Positions 24,871 to 33,133 of a stretch of 41,269 nucleotides of DNA are shown one piece after another. This DNA comes from an uncultured candidate division WPS-2 bacterium. GTDB taxonomy: Bacteria; Vulcanimicrobiota; Vulcanimicrobiia; Vulcanimicrobiales; Vulcanimicrobiaceae. Made by a program: the position numbers and the translations under genes. The stretch covers positions 1 to 41,269 of the forward strand of contig CALEYW010000059.1 in the NCBI GenBank assembly GCA_937927945.1, given 5' to 3'. The first letter of the stretch is position 1. Each line of letters starts with the position of its first letter. Under the pieces are notes generated by a model that saw nothing but the letters and a program-made list of their open reading frames with translations, was not told where the DNA came from and made no database searches.

Positions 24871-26435
24871 GGCAGCGGGACGAGATCTCGCGGTCGCCTG
24901 CGCAAGAGGAGCGTGATCGCCATCTGCAGTTCCTCGGAGTCGACCAAGCGCGCGAGCCCCAGGAACACGAATGCGCCGAACAGCAGGTGCTCGCCGAGAT
25001 TCGTCACGCGCGCGATCGTGTTCGGCTCGGGCGGCGTGCGGGTGACCTGCACCGCGGCCAGCGCGAACGCCATCACCGCCGAACACGCGCCGACCTTCAG
25101 CAGCGAGATGACGATCTGGCGCAGGTGGAAGCCGCCCAAAACACGCGACGCGACGATGACGTACGCGACGGTCTGCAGCGTTTGCGAGACGGCGTTGGCG
25201 AGCAGCAGCCCGCGCGCGCCGAGCGACGGCAGCCAGGCGATCGAGAGCGCGACGTTGAGCACCACCGTTGCGACGGAGATGCCGATCGCGACCTTGACCG
25301 TGCCGCACGCATACAGGGCACGGGTGAGCACGACGTTCGCGGCCAGCGCGACGAGGCCGACCGCGGCGTACGGCAGCAGCTGCGCGCACAGGACCGTCGC
25401 TTGCGGCGTGAACGCGCCGCGTTCGAAGAGCGTCTGAACGATCGGCCCGGCAAGCATGCACAGGCCCCAGGCCGAGGGGAGCGTTAGGAAGATGACCATC
25501 TGCAGTCCGGTCGCCAAGCTGCGCCGCATCGCGGTGCGGTTCTTGACCGCGAACTGGCCGGCGAAGAGCGGGAAGATCACCGTCGCGATCGCCGTGACGA
25601 AGATCTGCTGCGGAAAGCCGACGACCTTGACCGCGAAGTTCATCCCGGCGATGGTCCCCTCGCTCATCCCCGACGCGAAGAAGCGATCGAAGAACAGCGC
25701 CAGCTGGCCCGCGGCCGAGCCGATCGCGATCGGCACGAGCACCTGCATGAGCCTCGCCAGACCCGGATGACGCAGATCGACGACGAACCGGAAACGGTGC
25801 AGGCCGAAGAACGCGGGCGCCATCGCCAGCAATTGCGCGAACGCTCCGGCCAGCGCGCCGAACACGAGGGCGTACGCGCCGTAGTGCGGCTGCGCGAACC
25901 AGACGAATCCGACGACGCACAGGTTCGCCACCAGACCCTGCAGCGCGGCCGCCGCGAAGCGGTGATAGGCGTTGAGCAGCGCGCCGATCACGCCGGCCAG
26001 ACTGGTCGCGACGATCGTCGGCATCAGCCAGCGCGTCATCATGACCGCGGTCGCGGCGTGTCCGTGCGGGAAGCGAGCGATCAGCGGCACGTACCACGGC
26101 GCGAGCAGCGCGCCGAGCGCGGCACACGCGCTCAGCACGACGACGATCGTGACGATCACCGACGAGGCGAGATTCCACGCTTCGTCTTCTCGGTCGGTGT
26201 TGACGTAGTCGCTGAAGAGCGGCACGAGCGCCGTGACGAGCGCGCCGTTGAACACGCCGAAGAGGATGACCGGAACGATCGAAGCGGCCAGAAACGCGTC
26301 GAGCTCCCACGACGTCCCGTAGAACTTCGCGTACACGACTTCGCGCACGAAGCCGAGGATCGTCGAGGCGAGCGTCGCGGCCATCACCAGGACCGTCGAC
26401 CGGGCGATCCGCCGCGGGGTCCGGCCTTCCGCCAC
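24867..26435 (-). CDS. murJ: Lipid II flippase MurJ
   Basis: A 522-residue MOP-superfamily protein with about fourteen hydrophobic segments. The N-terminus ARSTVLVMAATLASTILGFVREVVYAKFYGT and DAFLAASIVPVILFGVFNGALVTALVPLF are classic MurJ/MviN features, including the conserved Arg of loop one. It flips lipid II for peptidoglycan synthesis; in this setting it might also, or instead, move another undecaprenyl-linked unit. The start is the GTG at 26435, 19 bases after the sugar transferase stop. The placement inside a surface-polysaccharide operon next to a second MOP flippase is notable. Confidence 0.85.
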   Translation of the reverse strand: MAEGRTPRRIARSTVLVMAATLASTILGFVREVVYAKFYGTSWELDAFLAASIVPVILFGVFNGALVTALVPLFSDYVNTDREDEAWNLASSVIVTIVVVLSACAALGALLAPWYVPLIARFPHGHAATAVMMTRWLMPTIVATSLAGVIGALLNAYHRFAAAALQGLVANLCVVGFVWFAQPHYGAYALVFGALAGAFAQLLAMAPAFFGLHRFRFVVDLRHPGLARLMQVLVPIAIGSAAGQLALFFDRFFASGMSEGTIAGMNFAVKVVGFPQQIFVTAIATVIFPLFAGQFAVKNRTAMRRSLATGLQMVIFLTLPSAWGLCMLAGPIVQTLFERGAFTPQATVLCAQLLPYAAVGLVALAANVVLTRALYACGTVKVAIGISVATVVLNVALSIAWLPSLGARGLLLANAVSQTLQTVAYVIVASRVLGGFHLRQIVISLLKVGACSAVMAFALAAVQVTRTPPEPNTIARVTNLGEHLLFGAFVFLGLARLVDSEELQMAITLLLRRRPRDLVPLP

Positions 26436-26454
26436 GACGGTCAGCCGTCGCGGG

Positions 26455-27147
26455 CTAATGCGCGCCGACCCCTCGCAGCACGGCCGGGATCGTCTTGGCG
26501 ACGATCGCGAGGTCGTACCACGGCGACCACGCGTCGATGTAGGCGTTGTCGAGCGCCATCCACTCCTCGAACGAGAGGTGGGAACGGCCGGAGATCTGCC
26601 ACAGGCACGTCACGCCCGGCTTCACGACCAGCCGCCGCAGGGCGTACGCGTCGTAGTGGGCGACCTCTTCGGGGAGCGGCGGGCGCGGACCGACGAGGGC
26701 CATCTCGCCGAAGAGCACGTTGACGAAGTTGGGCAGCTCGTCGATCGAGGTGCGACGCAGGAAGGCGCCCAGCACGTGCAGCCGCGGATCGTCGCGCATC
26801 TTGAAGACCGGACCGTCGGCCTCGTTGAACTTGCGCAACTCCGGCAGCATCTGGTGCGCGCCGCGGACCATCGTGCGCAGCTTCCACATCCGGAAGCGCC
26901 GCCCGCCCAGACCGACCCGGTCCTGGCGGTACACGGGGTTCCCCCGGGTGACGATGACGATGCCGACGATGGCGAGCGCCACGACGGGGAACGTGACCAC
27001 GAGGATCGTCGCGGCGAACGCGACGTCGATCGCGCGCTTCGCGAGGGCGTACCAGCCCGGACGGCGGGGAGCCGCGGGGAACGGAACGCCGACCGGCAGT
27101 TCCGCCAGATGGCTCCGCGGACCCGAACGAAGCTCGGCGACGCTCAT
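26455..27147 (-). CDS. Initiating sugar transferase, undecaprenyl-phosphate hexose-1-phosphate transferase (WbaP/WcaJ-type)
   Basis: Starts repeat-unit synthesis by placing a sugar-1-phosphate on undecaprenyl phosphate at the inner membrane. The 230-residue protein is the short form: one hydrophobic hairpin (~38-66) followed by the catalytic domain. Motifs are KLRTM (89-93), the Asp-Glu dyad in SIDELPNFVNVLFGEMALVGPRPP (D136, E137), and KPGVTCLWQISGR (176-188). It lacks the extra four-helix region and CoA-like domain of full-length WbaP. Its start overlaps the deoB stop by four bases, so it is coupled to a nucleoside-salvage gene. Confidence 0.9.
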   Translation of the reverse strand: MSVAELRSGPRSHLAELPVGVPFPAAPRRPGWYALAKRAIDVAFAATILVVTFPVVALAIVGIVIVTRGNPVYRQDRVGLGGRRFRMWKLRTMVRGAHQMLPELRKFNEADGPVFKMRDDPRLHVLGAFLRRTSIDELPNFVNVLFGEMALVGPRPPLPEEVAHYDAYALRRLVVKPGVTCLWQISGRSHLSFEEWMALDNAYIDAWSPWYDLAIVAKTIPAVLRGVGAH

Positions 27148-28271
27148 CGCGGCACCAGGCTCAAAATCGCCTCGATGCGCTCGCCCACGTGGCCGAGACC
27201 GTCGATCGTGCCGAGCGATCCGCCCGGGGCGGAGCCGAACTCGAGGTACGGAACGTACTCGCGCGTGTGGTCAGTCCCCGGCTGGGTCGGGTCGCAGCCG
27301 TGGTCGGCGGTGAACATGAGCCCATCGCCGGGCCGGATGCGCGCCAGGATCTCCGGCAGCCGCGCGTCGAGCCGCGCGAGCGCATCGCCGTACCCGCGCA
27401 CGTCGCGCCGGTGACCGTACTTGGTATCGAAGTCGTTGAGGTTGACGAACACCAGCCCGTGATCCATGGCATCGGCCAATTCGAGCGCGCGGTCGATCGC
27501 CTCGCCGTTGTCGGCGACACGTACGGACGACGCGATACCATGACCGCTGTAGATGTCACAGATCTTCCCTACTGCGTGCACGGGTACACCGGCCGATTCG
27601 AGCCGGTCCAGCACGGTCGGCGGCGGCGGGATGGCATAGTCGCGCCGATTGGGCGTGCGGGTGTAGTTGCCGGGCGTCCCGGTGAAGGGGCGCGCGATGA
27701 CGCGGTTCACTTCATGAGGCGGGACGAGCATCGCGCGCGCGCGCTCGCACCAGTCGTAGAGGGTCGCGAGCGGAACGGTCGCCTCGTGCGCGGCGACCTG
27801 GAACACCGAGTCGGCCGACGTATAGAGGATGGGCCGGCCGGTGCGCTGGTGCTCCTCGCCGAGCTCGGCGATGATCTCGGTCCCCGACGCCGTCGTGTTG
27901 CCCAGCGGCGGCTGCCCGACGATCGCGGTGAACGCCTCGACCACCTCGGGCGGAAAGCCGTCGGGGTAGGTCGGAAACGGGACCTCGGTAATCACACCCA
28001 CCATCTCCCAATGGCCGGTGATGGTATCCTTGCCCTTTGAGCGTTCTCTAAGGCGGCCGACTGCAGCGAGCGGTGATGCCGGCGGGTCGAGCCCGCGCAC
28101 CGCGGTGATCCCGCCGAGGCCGAGCCGCTCGAAATTGGGCAGACGAAGGCCACCCAAACGCTGTGCGACGTTCCCGATCGTGTTCGCGTTTGACCCGTCG
28201 TGGTACGCGTTCGCATCAGGGAGGGCACCGACGCCGGCGGAGTCCATGACAAAAGCAAGAATGCGCGGCAT
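27144..28271 (-). CDS. deoB: Phosphopentomutase
   Basis: Interconverts ribose (or deoxyribose) 1-phosphate and 5-phosphate in nucleoside salvage. The 375-residue protein is slightly shorter than enteric and Bacillus enzymes. The metal-binding N-terminus is FVMDSAGVGALPDA (D10), followed by NTIGNV, KGKDTITGHWEMVG and YTSADSVFQ with the probable phospho-acceptor Thr/Ser. The C-terminal site is FTADHGCDPT...GTDHTREYVP. It opens the ten-gene minus-strand run. deoA, also minus strand, lies about 10 kb away at 37980-39293, so the two salvage genes bracket an outer-membrane block. Confidence 0.94.
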   Translation of the reverse strand: MPRILAFVMDSAGVGALPDANAYHDGSNANTIGNVAQRLGGLRLPNFERLGLGGITAVRGLDPPASPLAAVGRLRERSKGKDTITGHWEMVGVITEVPFPTYPDGFPPEVVEAFTAIVGQPPLGNTTASGTEIIAELGEEHQRTGRPILYTSADSVFQVAAHEATVPLATLYDWCERARAMLVPPHEVNRVIARPFTGTPGNYTRTPNRRDYAIPPPPTVLDRLESAGVPVHAVGKICDIYSGHGIASSVRVADNGEAIDRALELADAMDHGLVFVNLNDFDTKYGHRRDVRGYGDALARLDARLPEILARIRPGDGLMFTADHGCDPTQPGTDHTREYVPYLEFGSAPGGSLGTIDGLGHVGERIEAILSLVPR

Positions 28272-28330
28272 GCCGTCTCGGCCGGTTCCATCCGGCGCAG
28301 GACCGTGCCTTCCGCAGCGCGCAACGCGTG

Positions 28331-30088
28331 ATGGCCCTCATGCGATTGCTTCTCTTTTTTTCGATGGCTTGGTTTTTGCTTGCCGGTACGACGGCGGCCA
28401 TCGCGGCATCGCCGGACGCCAGCCTCGACATCACCGCCAAGAACGTCGACTTCTTCTACAACCGGTTCATCGTCACCGCGGACGGCGACGTTCGCCTGCG
28501 CCTCTCCGACGGGACAACCGTCAGCGGCCAGACCTTCACGATGGACTTGAAGCTCAACCGGTTCTTGGTCGCCGGCGACGTGCACGTCGACGGGCCGGGG
28601 ATCCACCAGACCGGGGCGGCGCTTGCCGGCTATCCCGATCTGGACCGGATCTTCTTCCTCCCGGCCGCCGGAACGCCCGAGCGCTACACGTATTTCGGCG
28701 GCGACTGGAGCAATCCGCACGCCGGACGCGAGCAGCCCGGCGACGCCTTCAACTTTCCGGACCTGACCGCCGAGCGGCCGTACATCGTCGCATCGGGCGT
28801 GCGCATCGTGCCGAAGACCAACGCGCTCTTCACGTTTCCGCGCGTCTACACGGCCGGCGTCTATCTGCCGCTGCCGCGCTACGTCGTCACGTTCTCGGCC
28901 AACCCGCACTACTTCGAGAACGGGTTCGCCGGCGGGCGGGCCGACATCGCGCTGCCGTTCAACGGTTCCGAACACAGCCTCACCGCGCTGCACCTGCGCA
29001 ACGATCAGTTCAACGGCACGTACCTCGCGCTCGACCAGCACTTCGTCTGGGACCACGACTACATCGTCGCGGCGGTCGACCCGCTCACGCAAGAGCAACG
29101 CCAGTACAACCTGATCGGCTACAAGCGCTTCTCGCAGAAGCTCGAGACCCGCGTGTTCCTGCAAGAGTCCGCGGCGCAGGCCGGCATCATCAACCGGCCG
29201 GACAACGCCGCGGCGTTCGGCGAGATCAACGTCAACGCCGGCCTGCGTCATTCCGGCCTCTCGTACATCCAGGACAACTACTGGCAGTATCTGCTGGGCT
29301 TCAAGCCCGGTCCCAATGACGCCGTACCGACGGGCAGCTACGATCCGCGTTGGCGCGAACACCCGATGAGCCAGCAGCTCGTGTGGACCGGCTACGAAAA
29401 CCGCGTGACCAAGGCGACGCCGCTCCTCTTCAGGCTGCGCAGCTCGATCGGGCTCGCGCACGACGTCTACGGTGAGGGCGGCTATCCCAACGAGCAGCCC
29501 GGACCGCCGACCACGAGCTTCCACGCGCTCGGCGCGACGCTGTACACGCCGCCGCTCAAGCTCGGCGCGTTCGGGATCACGGCCCAGTACGACCGCCAGA
29601 AAATGTGGTTCAACCTGCCGCACCAGGTCGATCAAACCGACTCGCGCGTGACGCTCTCGCGCCAGTTCGCGAGGCAGCACGTCAACGCGTACGTCGCGTA
29701 CGAGATTCGCAACACCGCCGACTACTGGGGCGACCAGCAGCTGGCCGCGTACCCGGTCGGGACGGCCGGCTGCGGCGACACCTGCATCGACCAGTACGGT
29801 ACGTTCGGCGGCCAGAACGCCTTCCGCGGGCTGGCGACGTTCCGCGCCCTGACGGCGGCCGCCGTCTATTCGCCCTCGCAGTACTTCACGCTGAACCTGC
29901 AGCTCACGCACAATCGGGACTTCCCGCTGCCCGTGCCGGGTATTTACGGACAGGCGCCGTACCTCTTCACCGGGGACCTGCGGGTGCGCATCTCGCGCCA
30001 GATCCTGCTCGACCTCACCCGGCAGTATTTCTTCAACTTCGCGGGCCAACGCTGGGCGCCCCAATTCGGGATTCAATTTTCGCCATGA
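28331..30088 (+). CDS. OstA/LptD-like outer-membrane beta-barrel protein, cassette copy 1
   Basis: A 585-residue exported protein. Residues ~1-26 form a signal peptide (MRLLLFFSMAWFLLAG...AIAA). Residues ~30-90 are an OstA/LptA-like beta-jellyroll strip with DITAKNVDFFYNRFIVTADGDVRLRL...LVAGDVHV. From ~140 to the end, alternating polar/aromatic strands suggest an outer-membrane barrel, closing with FAGQRWAPQFGIQFSP. It is shorter than enteric LptD (about 780 residues). It may insert LPS or thread another glycan to the surface. A GTG (28328) and another ATG (28340) flank the chosen ATG at 28331. The stop overlaps the next gene (ATGA). It is homologous to 30933-32546. Confidence 0.78.
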   Translation: MALMRLLLFFSMAWFLLAGTTAAIAASPDASLDITAKNVDFFYNRFIVTADGDVRLRLSDGTTVSGQTFTMDLKLNRFLVAGDVHVDGPGIHQTGAALAGYPDLDRIFFLPAAGTPERYTYFGGDWSNPHAGREQPGDAFNFPDLTAERPYIVASGVRIVPKTNALFTFPRVYTAGVYLPLPRYVVTFSANPHYFENGFAGGRADIALPFNGSEHSLTALHLRNDQFNGTYLALDQHFVWDHDYIVAAVDPLTQEQRQYNLIGYKRFSQKLETRVFLQESAAQAGIINRPDNAAAFGEINVNAGLRHSGLSYIQDNYWQYLLGFKPGPNDAVPTGSYDPRWREHPMSQQLVWTGYENRVTKATPLLFRLRSSIGLAHDVYGEGGYPNEQPGPPTTSFHALGATLYTPPLKLGAFGITAQYDRQKMWFNLPHQVDQTDSRVTLSRQFARQHVNAYVAYEIRNTADYWGDQQLAAYPVGTAGCGDTCIDQYGTFGGQNAFRGLATFRALTAAAVYSPSQYFTLNLQLTHNRDFPLPVPGIYGQAPYLFTGDLRVRISRQILLDLTRQYFFNFAGQRWAPQFGIQFSP

Positions 30089-30927
30089 TGCGCCGTCTGT
30101 ATGCTTTCCTCGCCGCCGCGACCATCATTGCGCTCGCCCTCCCGGGCCTCGCGCAAGGCACGCTCGTGCGCTTCACCGGTCAGCTCCTCGACGTGCGCAA
30201 CGGTTACGTCTACTTCACCACCGGCGACGCGTTCAAACTCGCGCCGAACCCGACGTTCGCGGACTACGACACCGGGAAGCCCACGACTCTGCAACCGCGA
30301 CCGAAGCTCTTCGCCCGCGCGATCATCGACCCGGCGACCAAACTGGTCGTCCAACTCGATTTGACGACGCGCCGCCTCCCAACCGACACGTCGTACACCG
30401 CGGACGTGAAGAGCGCGGTCGCGACCACCGCCACCACGGCCAAGGCACCGGAGATCGTCGGCGTGCCGCTGACCGGGAAAGAGGTCCCGGTCGAGTTCAT
30501 CGTGACGGTGCCGCCGTCGACTCCCGTCAACTCCGATGTGTACATCAGCACCGACTTCAGCGGCTGGAATCCGCAGGCGATCAAGCTCGACCGCATCGAC
30601 GGATCGCGCTATCGCGTCGTGCGGCGCCTGCCCTCGGGGACGAAATTCGCCTACCGCGTCACCCGCGGTTCGTGGAACTCGGTCGAGGTCGGACAGGACG
30701 GGCTCGAACCGTTGACGCCGCATCTGTTCTTCGTCAAAGAAGTCGACGCGCAGTCGTCCCCGGTCGTCGTGTACGGCTGGTCGGACAACCGCACCAACGG
30801 ACAGCAAGCCGCGCAGCCCGGCGCGATCCCGACGCCGTTCAATCCGAACCCCTTCGGCGGCGCCGGCCTCGTCCCGCCGCAGCGCGCGACGCCGCCCGGC
30901 GGTTTCCCGACGCCGCGTCACACCTAG
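30085..30927 (+). CDS. Exported protein with starch-binding (CBM20/48)-like domain, cassette copy 1
   Basis: A 280-residue protein with a signal peptide (~1-24, ending LPGLAQG). Residues 25-105 form a small beta domain (RFTGQLLDVRNGYVYFTTGDAFKL). Residues ~134-220 form an Ig-like sandwich resembling CBM20/CBM48 starch-binding domains: VEFIVTVPPSTP, DVYISTDFSGWNP, KFAYRVTRGSW. The tail (~235-280) is Gly/Pro/Asn-rich and probably unstructured. It is translationally coupled to the barrel gene before it, so a periplasmic partner role, such as holding a glycan for the barrel, is the natural inference. No catalytic residues are seen. It is homologous to 32543-33133. Confidence 0.75.
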   Translation: MMRRLYAFLAAATIIALALPGLAQGTLVRFTGQLLDVRNGYVYFTTGDAFKLAPNPTFADYDTGKPTTLQPRPKLFARAIIDPATKLVVQLDLTTRRLPTDTSYTADVKSAVATTATTAKAPEIVGVPLTGKEVPVEFIVTVPPSTPVNSDVYISTDFSGWNPQAIKLDRIDGSRYRVVRRLPSGTKFAYRVTRGSWNSVEVGQDGLEPLTPHLFFVKEVDAQSSPVVVYGWSDNRTNGQQAAQPGAIPTPFNPNPFGGAGLVPPQRATPPGGFPTPRHT

Positions 30928-30932
30928 CACGA

Positions 30933-32546
30933 ATGCGACGCCGGCTCGCGCTGCTCGTCGTCGCGGGGTGCGCTGCGTTCCCCGCCGCCGCGGCCGCGCG
31001 CACCAGCGCGACGGTCGACGGCGGTACCATCGTGTTCTTTTCCGACACGCTGGCGCTGATCGCGCGCAACGGCGCGACGATCCGGCTGGCTGACGGCACG
31101 CGCGGCGAGGCGGACGCGGCGTACGTCGACCTCAAGAACGATCGCATCGTTCTTGCCGGACACGCGCATATCGCGCGCGGGACCGCGGCGTCGTCCGCCG
31201 ACGCGATCGCGCTCGAGCTCGGCGGCGAGCGGGTCGACCTGCTCGACGCGGCGACGGGCGTCACGCGCACGACGCGCGCGCTCGGTGCGGGGACGGCGGC
31301 GGAGATCGACGCGCAGCGCTTCGCGTTTCCCGACGTCGACGACCGCGGTGCGTTCATCCGTTCGCGTCACGCCACGATCGTCGCGCACGCGAACGTTCGG
31401 TTCACGCCGGCTTCGTTCCCGACGTCCGTCGGCGGCGTACCGGTTCCGACGTACCTGCACACCTTCGCGACCTCGGCCGGTTTCGGCGCGACGACGCTGA
31501 ACGGCGCGACCTTCGACCAGCCGTACGGCCTGACCGGAACGCCGACGTCGCTCACCTCGGTGCACGCGCGCGTCGAAGGGAACAGCGGTGCGCTCGCCCT
31601 GCAGGAGCAGCTCGCATCGGGCGACGACGCGTATGCGACGGCCGCGGTCGATGCGCCGCTGCGCGGCTTCAGCTCGGGCGGCGTCACCGCGTACCGGCGA
31701 CTGAGCCCGCGCTATAACGTCCTGCTCGGCGCGGCGTCCACCTACGGCATCCGCACCGGCGACGCGACGCTGAGCGCCGCGTTCGGCGCCGCCGGCGGGC
31801 GGTTGAGCTACCACGTCCAGAGCGGCGGCTTCTCGTCGTTCGACGCGAGCCTGCGCAGCCCCGATTTCGTCCTGCCCGGGCACGCCACGTTTCGCCTCTC
31901 GGCCGACACCGGTTTCGACGCGCAACGCGGGGCCGGGCTCTATCCGTACGCGCTGCTGCCCGACGGGCGCCGCTACGGCAGCGTCTGGCGGCACGGCCTC
32001 GACGCGTTCCTCGCCTCACCGATCGTGCCGCTGCCGCTCGGCGCGACGCTCTCGCTGACGCTCGAGGGTTCTCGGACGTGGTATGCGTTTCCGCGCCACG
32101 TGGACGCCGTGACGGCGAGTGCGAACGCGTCGAAAAGACTCTCGCGCAGCGTCTCGCTGTTCGCCGGCTACACCAATGCGTGGAACGCGCAGGTCTTCCC
32201 GAATCAGGAGGCGCTGTTCTACGCGCCGCCGGCGGTGCAGCAGCTCGCTCCGGACGGGACGCCGTACGTCGGCTGGAACGCCTACCGCGGCGCCGCGGTC
32301 TCGCGCTACGAGAATTTCGACGTGCAGGTCGCGCCGCCGAACACCAGCACGTCCGTGCGCGTCTCGCTGCGTCACACGAACGACTTCTACCAGTTCGACG
32401 GACTCGGCCGGCCGCTGTGGGAGATCCGCGGCGACGTGCGATTCCGGCCGTTCCCGAACGTCGGCCTCGCGTTCGGCCGCACGTACGACTTCGGCTGGGC
32501 CGGGCGCCGCTGGACGCCGGGCTGGAGCTTCGCGATCACGCCATGA
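30933..32546 (+). CDS. OstA/LptD-like outer-membrane beta-barrel protein, cassette copy 2
   Basis: A 537-residue exported protein. The signal peptide is ~1-22 (RRRLALLVVAGCAAFPAAAAA). Residues ~25-75 carry the OstA-like strip TIVFFSDTLALIARNGATIRLADG...IVLAGHAHI. A long barrel-like region follows, ending in FRPFPNVGLAFGRTYDFGWAGRRWTPGWSFAITP. It parallels 28331-30088 in layout and ending. The ATG at 30933 is three bases after the previous stop; earlier codons in frame belong to the preceding gene. The composition is very GC- and Ala-rich. LPS or glycan export is inferred; the sequence alone does not show which copy, if either, is the essential LptD. Confidence 0.76.
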   Translation: MRRRLALLVVAGCAAFPAAAAARTSATVDGGTIVFFSDTLALIARNGATIRLADGTRGEADAAYVDLKNDRIVLAGHAHIARGTAASSADAIALELGGERVDLLDAATGVTRTTRALGAGTAAEIDAQRFAFPDVDDRGAFIRSRHATIVAHANVRFTPASFPTSVGGVPVPTYLHTFATSAGFGATTLNGATFDQPYGLTGTPTSLTSVHARVEGNSGALALQEQLASGDDAYATAAVDAPLRGFSSGGVTAYRRLSPRYNVLLGAASTYGIRTGDATLSAAFGAAGGRLSYHVQSGGFSSFDASLRSPDFVLPGHATFRLSADTGFDAQRGAGLYPYALLPDGRRYGSVWRHGLDAFLASPIVPLPLGATLSLTLEGSRTWYAFPRHVDAVTASANASKRLSRSVSLFAGYTNAWNAQVFPNQEALFYAPPAVQQLAPDGTPYVGWNAYRGAAVSRYENFDVQVAPPNTSTSVRVSLRHTNDFYQFDGLGRPLWEIRGDVRFRPFPNVGLAFGRTYDFGWAGRRWTPGWSFAITP

Positions 32547-33133
32547 CCACCGCCGTCATCATGGCCGCCGCCGCCGCGACCATCTTCCGCGTCGTTCCGC
32601 TCGCCTGCACCGGCGATCGTCTCGCCGTCGCGGGCGGCGGCGTCTTGCGGCTCGCCGACGGCGCGACGTGCGCCGCCGTCGTCCCGGGACGCGCGCTCGG
32701 CGTCGCGATCGCCGACGACCGCGCGACGCCGCAGGCGTTGCCGCCGGACGCGCGTCCGGCCGCCGAAATTCCGCGCAGCGCGTACGTGCTCGCGCCGGCC
32801 GCGGGAGGGGACGCCGATCAGACGGCACTGGTGAACGTCGAGATCGCCGTGACGGTCCCGCCGCGCACGCCGCCCGGCGACGACATCTACGTCAGCACCG
32901 AACGCAGCAACTGGTCGCCGAACGAAGTGCGAATGGATCGCGTCGACGCGCGGCACTTCCGTTTGACGCTGCAGGTGCACCGCGGCGCGAGCGTCGCGTT
33001 CCGCATCACGCGCGGTTCGTATGGAACGCTCGAACGCGACGCCAGCCGCGCGCTGCCGCGCGCGCACGTCGCCGCCGGCGAACCGAACGGCCGGGTCGAG
33101 GTCGACGTTGCCGCCTGGGCCGACATCGATTAA
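32543..33133 (+). CDS. Exported protein with starch-binding (CBM20/48)-like domain, cassette copy 2
   Basis: A 196-residue protein. The Ala-rich N-terminus (1-~18) may be a weak signal peptide, with Cys22 possibly a lipoprotein-like site, though no clean lipobox is seen. Residues ~97-196 match the copy 1 domain: VEIAVTVPPRTP, DIYVSTERSNWSP, VRMDRVDARHF, VAFRITRGSYGTLE. The Pro-rich tail of copy 1 is missing, so the protein is about 80 residues shorter. The ATG overlaps the barrel gene stop by four bases. Binding of a glycan is inferred from fold resemblance only. Confidence 0.72.
   Translation: MTTAVIMAAAAATIFRVVPLACTGDRLAVAGGGVLRLADGATCAAVVPGRALGVAIADDRATPQALPPDARPAAEIPRSAYVLAPAAGGDADQTALVNVEIAVTVPPRTPPGDDIYVSTERSNWSPNEVRMDRVDARHFRLTLQVHRGASVAFRITRGSYGTLERDASRALPRAHVAAGEPNGRVEVDVAAWADID

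Larger units (their letters stand above)
28331..33133 (+). other. Tandem duplicated two-gene cassette (OstA-like barrel plus periplasmic CBM-like protein)
   Basis: Copy 1 spans 28331-30927 and copy 2 spans 30933-33133. In both copies an OstA-like barrel gene is followed, by a four-base ATGA overlap, by a small exported protein with a starch-binding-like domain. The paralogous pairs are recognisable by eye at protein level: RWAPQFGIQFSP against RWTPGWSFAITP at the barrel ends, and DVYISTDFSGWNP against DIYVSTERSNWSP in the partners. The DNA is well diverged, so the duplication is old. That it is a duplication is inferred from order plus similarity. Confidence 0.75.

Noticed and set aside
22963..25437. 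Plus-strand open frame of over 800 codons opposite the glycosyltransferase, ligase and murJ genes
   Set aside because: Composition is almost only Arg, Ala, Asp and Gly with no recognisable motif. It crosses three well-supported genes on the other strand, as expected for antisense frames in high-GC DNA.
27992..30076. Long open frame on the minus strand opposite the first barrel gene (about 690 codons)
   Set aside because: The protein is Arg/Val/Glu-rich without domains, and it shadows codon-biased, high-GC coding sequence on the plus strand that has a clear signal peptide and barrel pattern.
28331..30088. Calling the first barrel the organism's LptD outright
   Set aside because: It is shorter than enteric LptD and a second diverged copy follows. 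Sequence alone does not show which, if either, inserts LPS.
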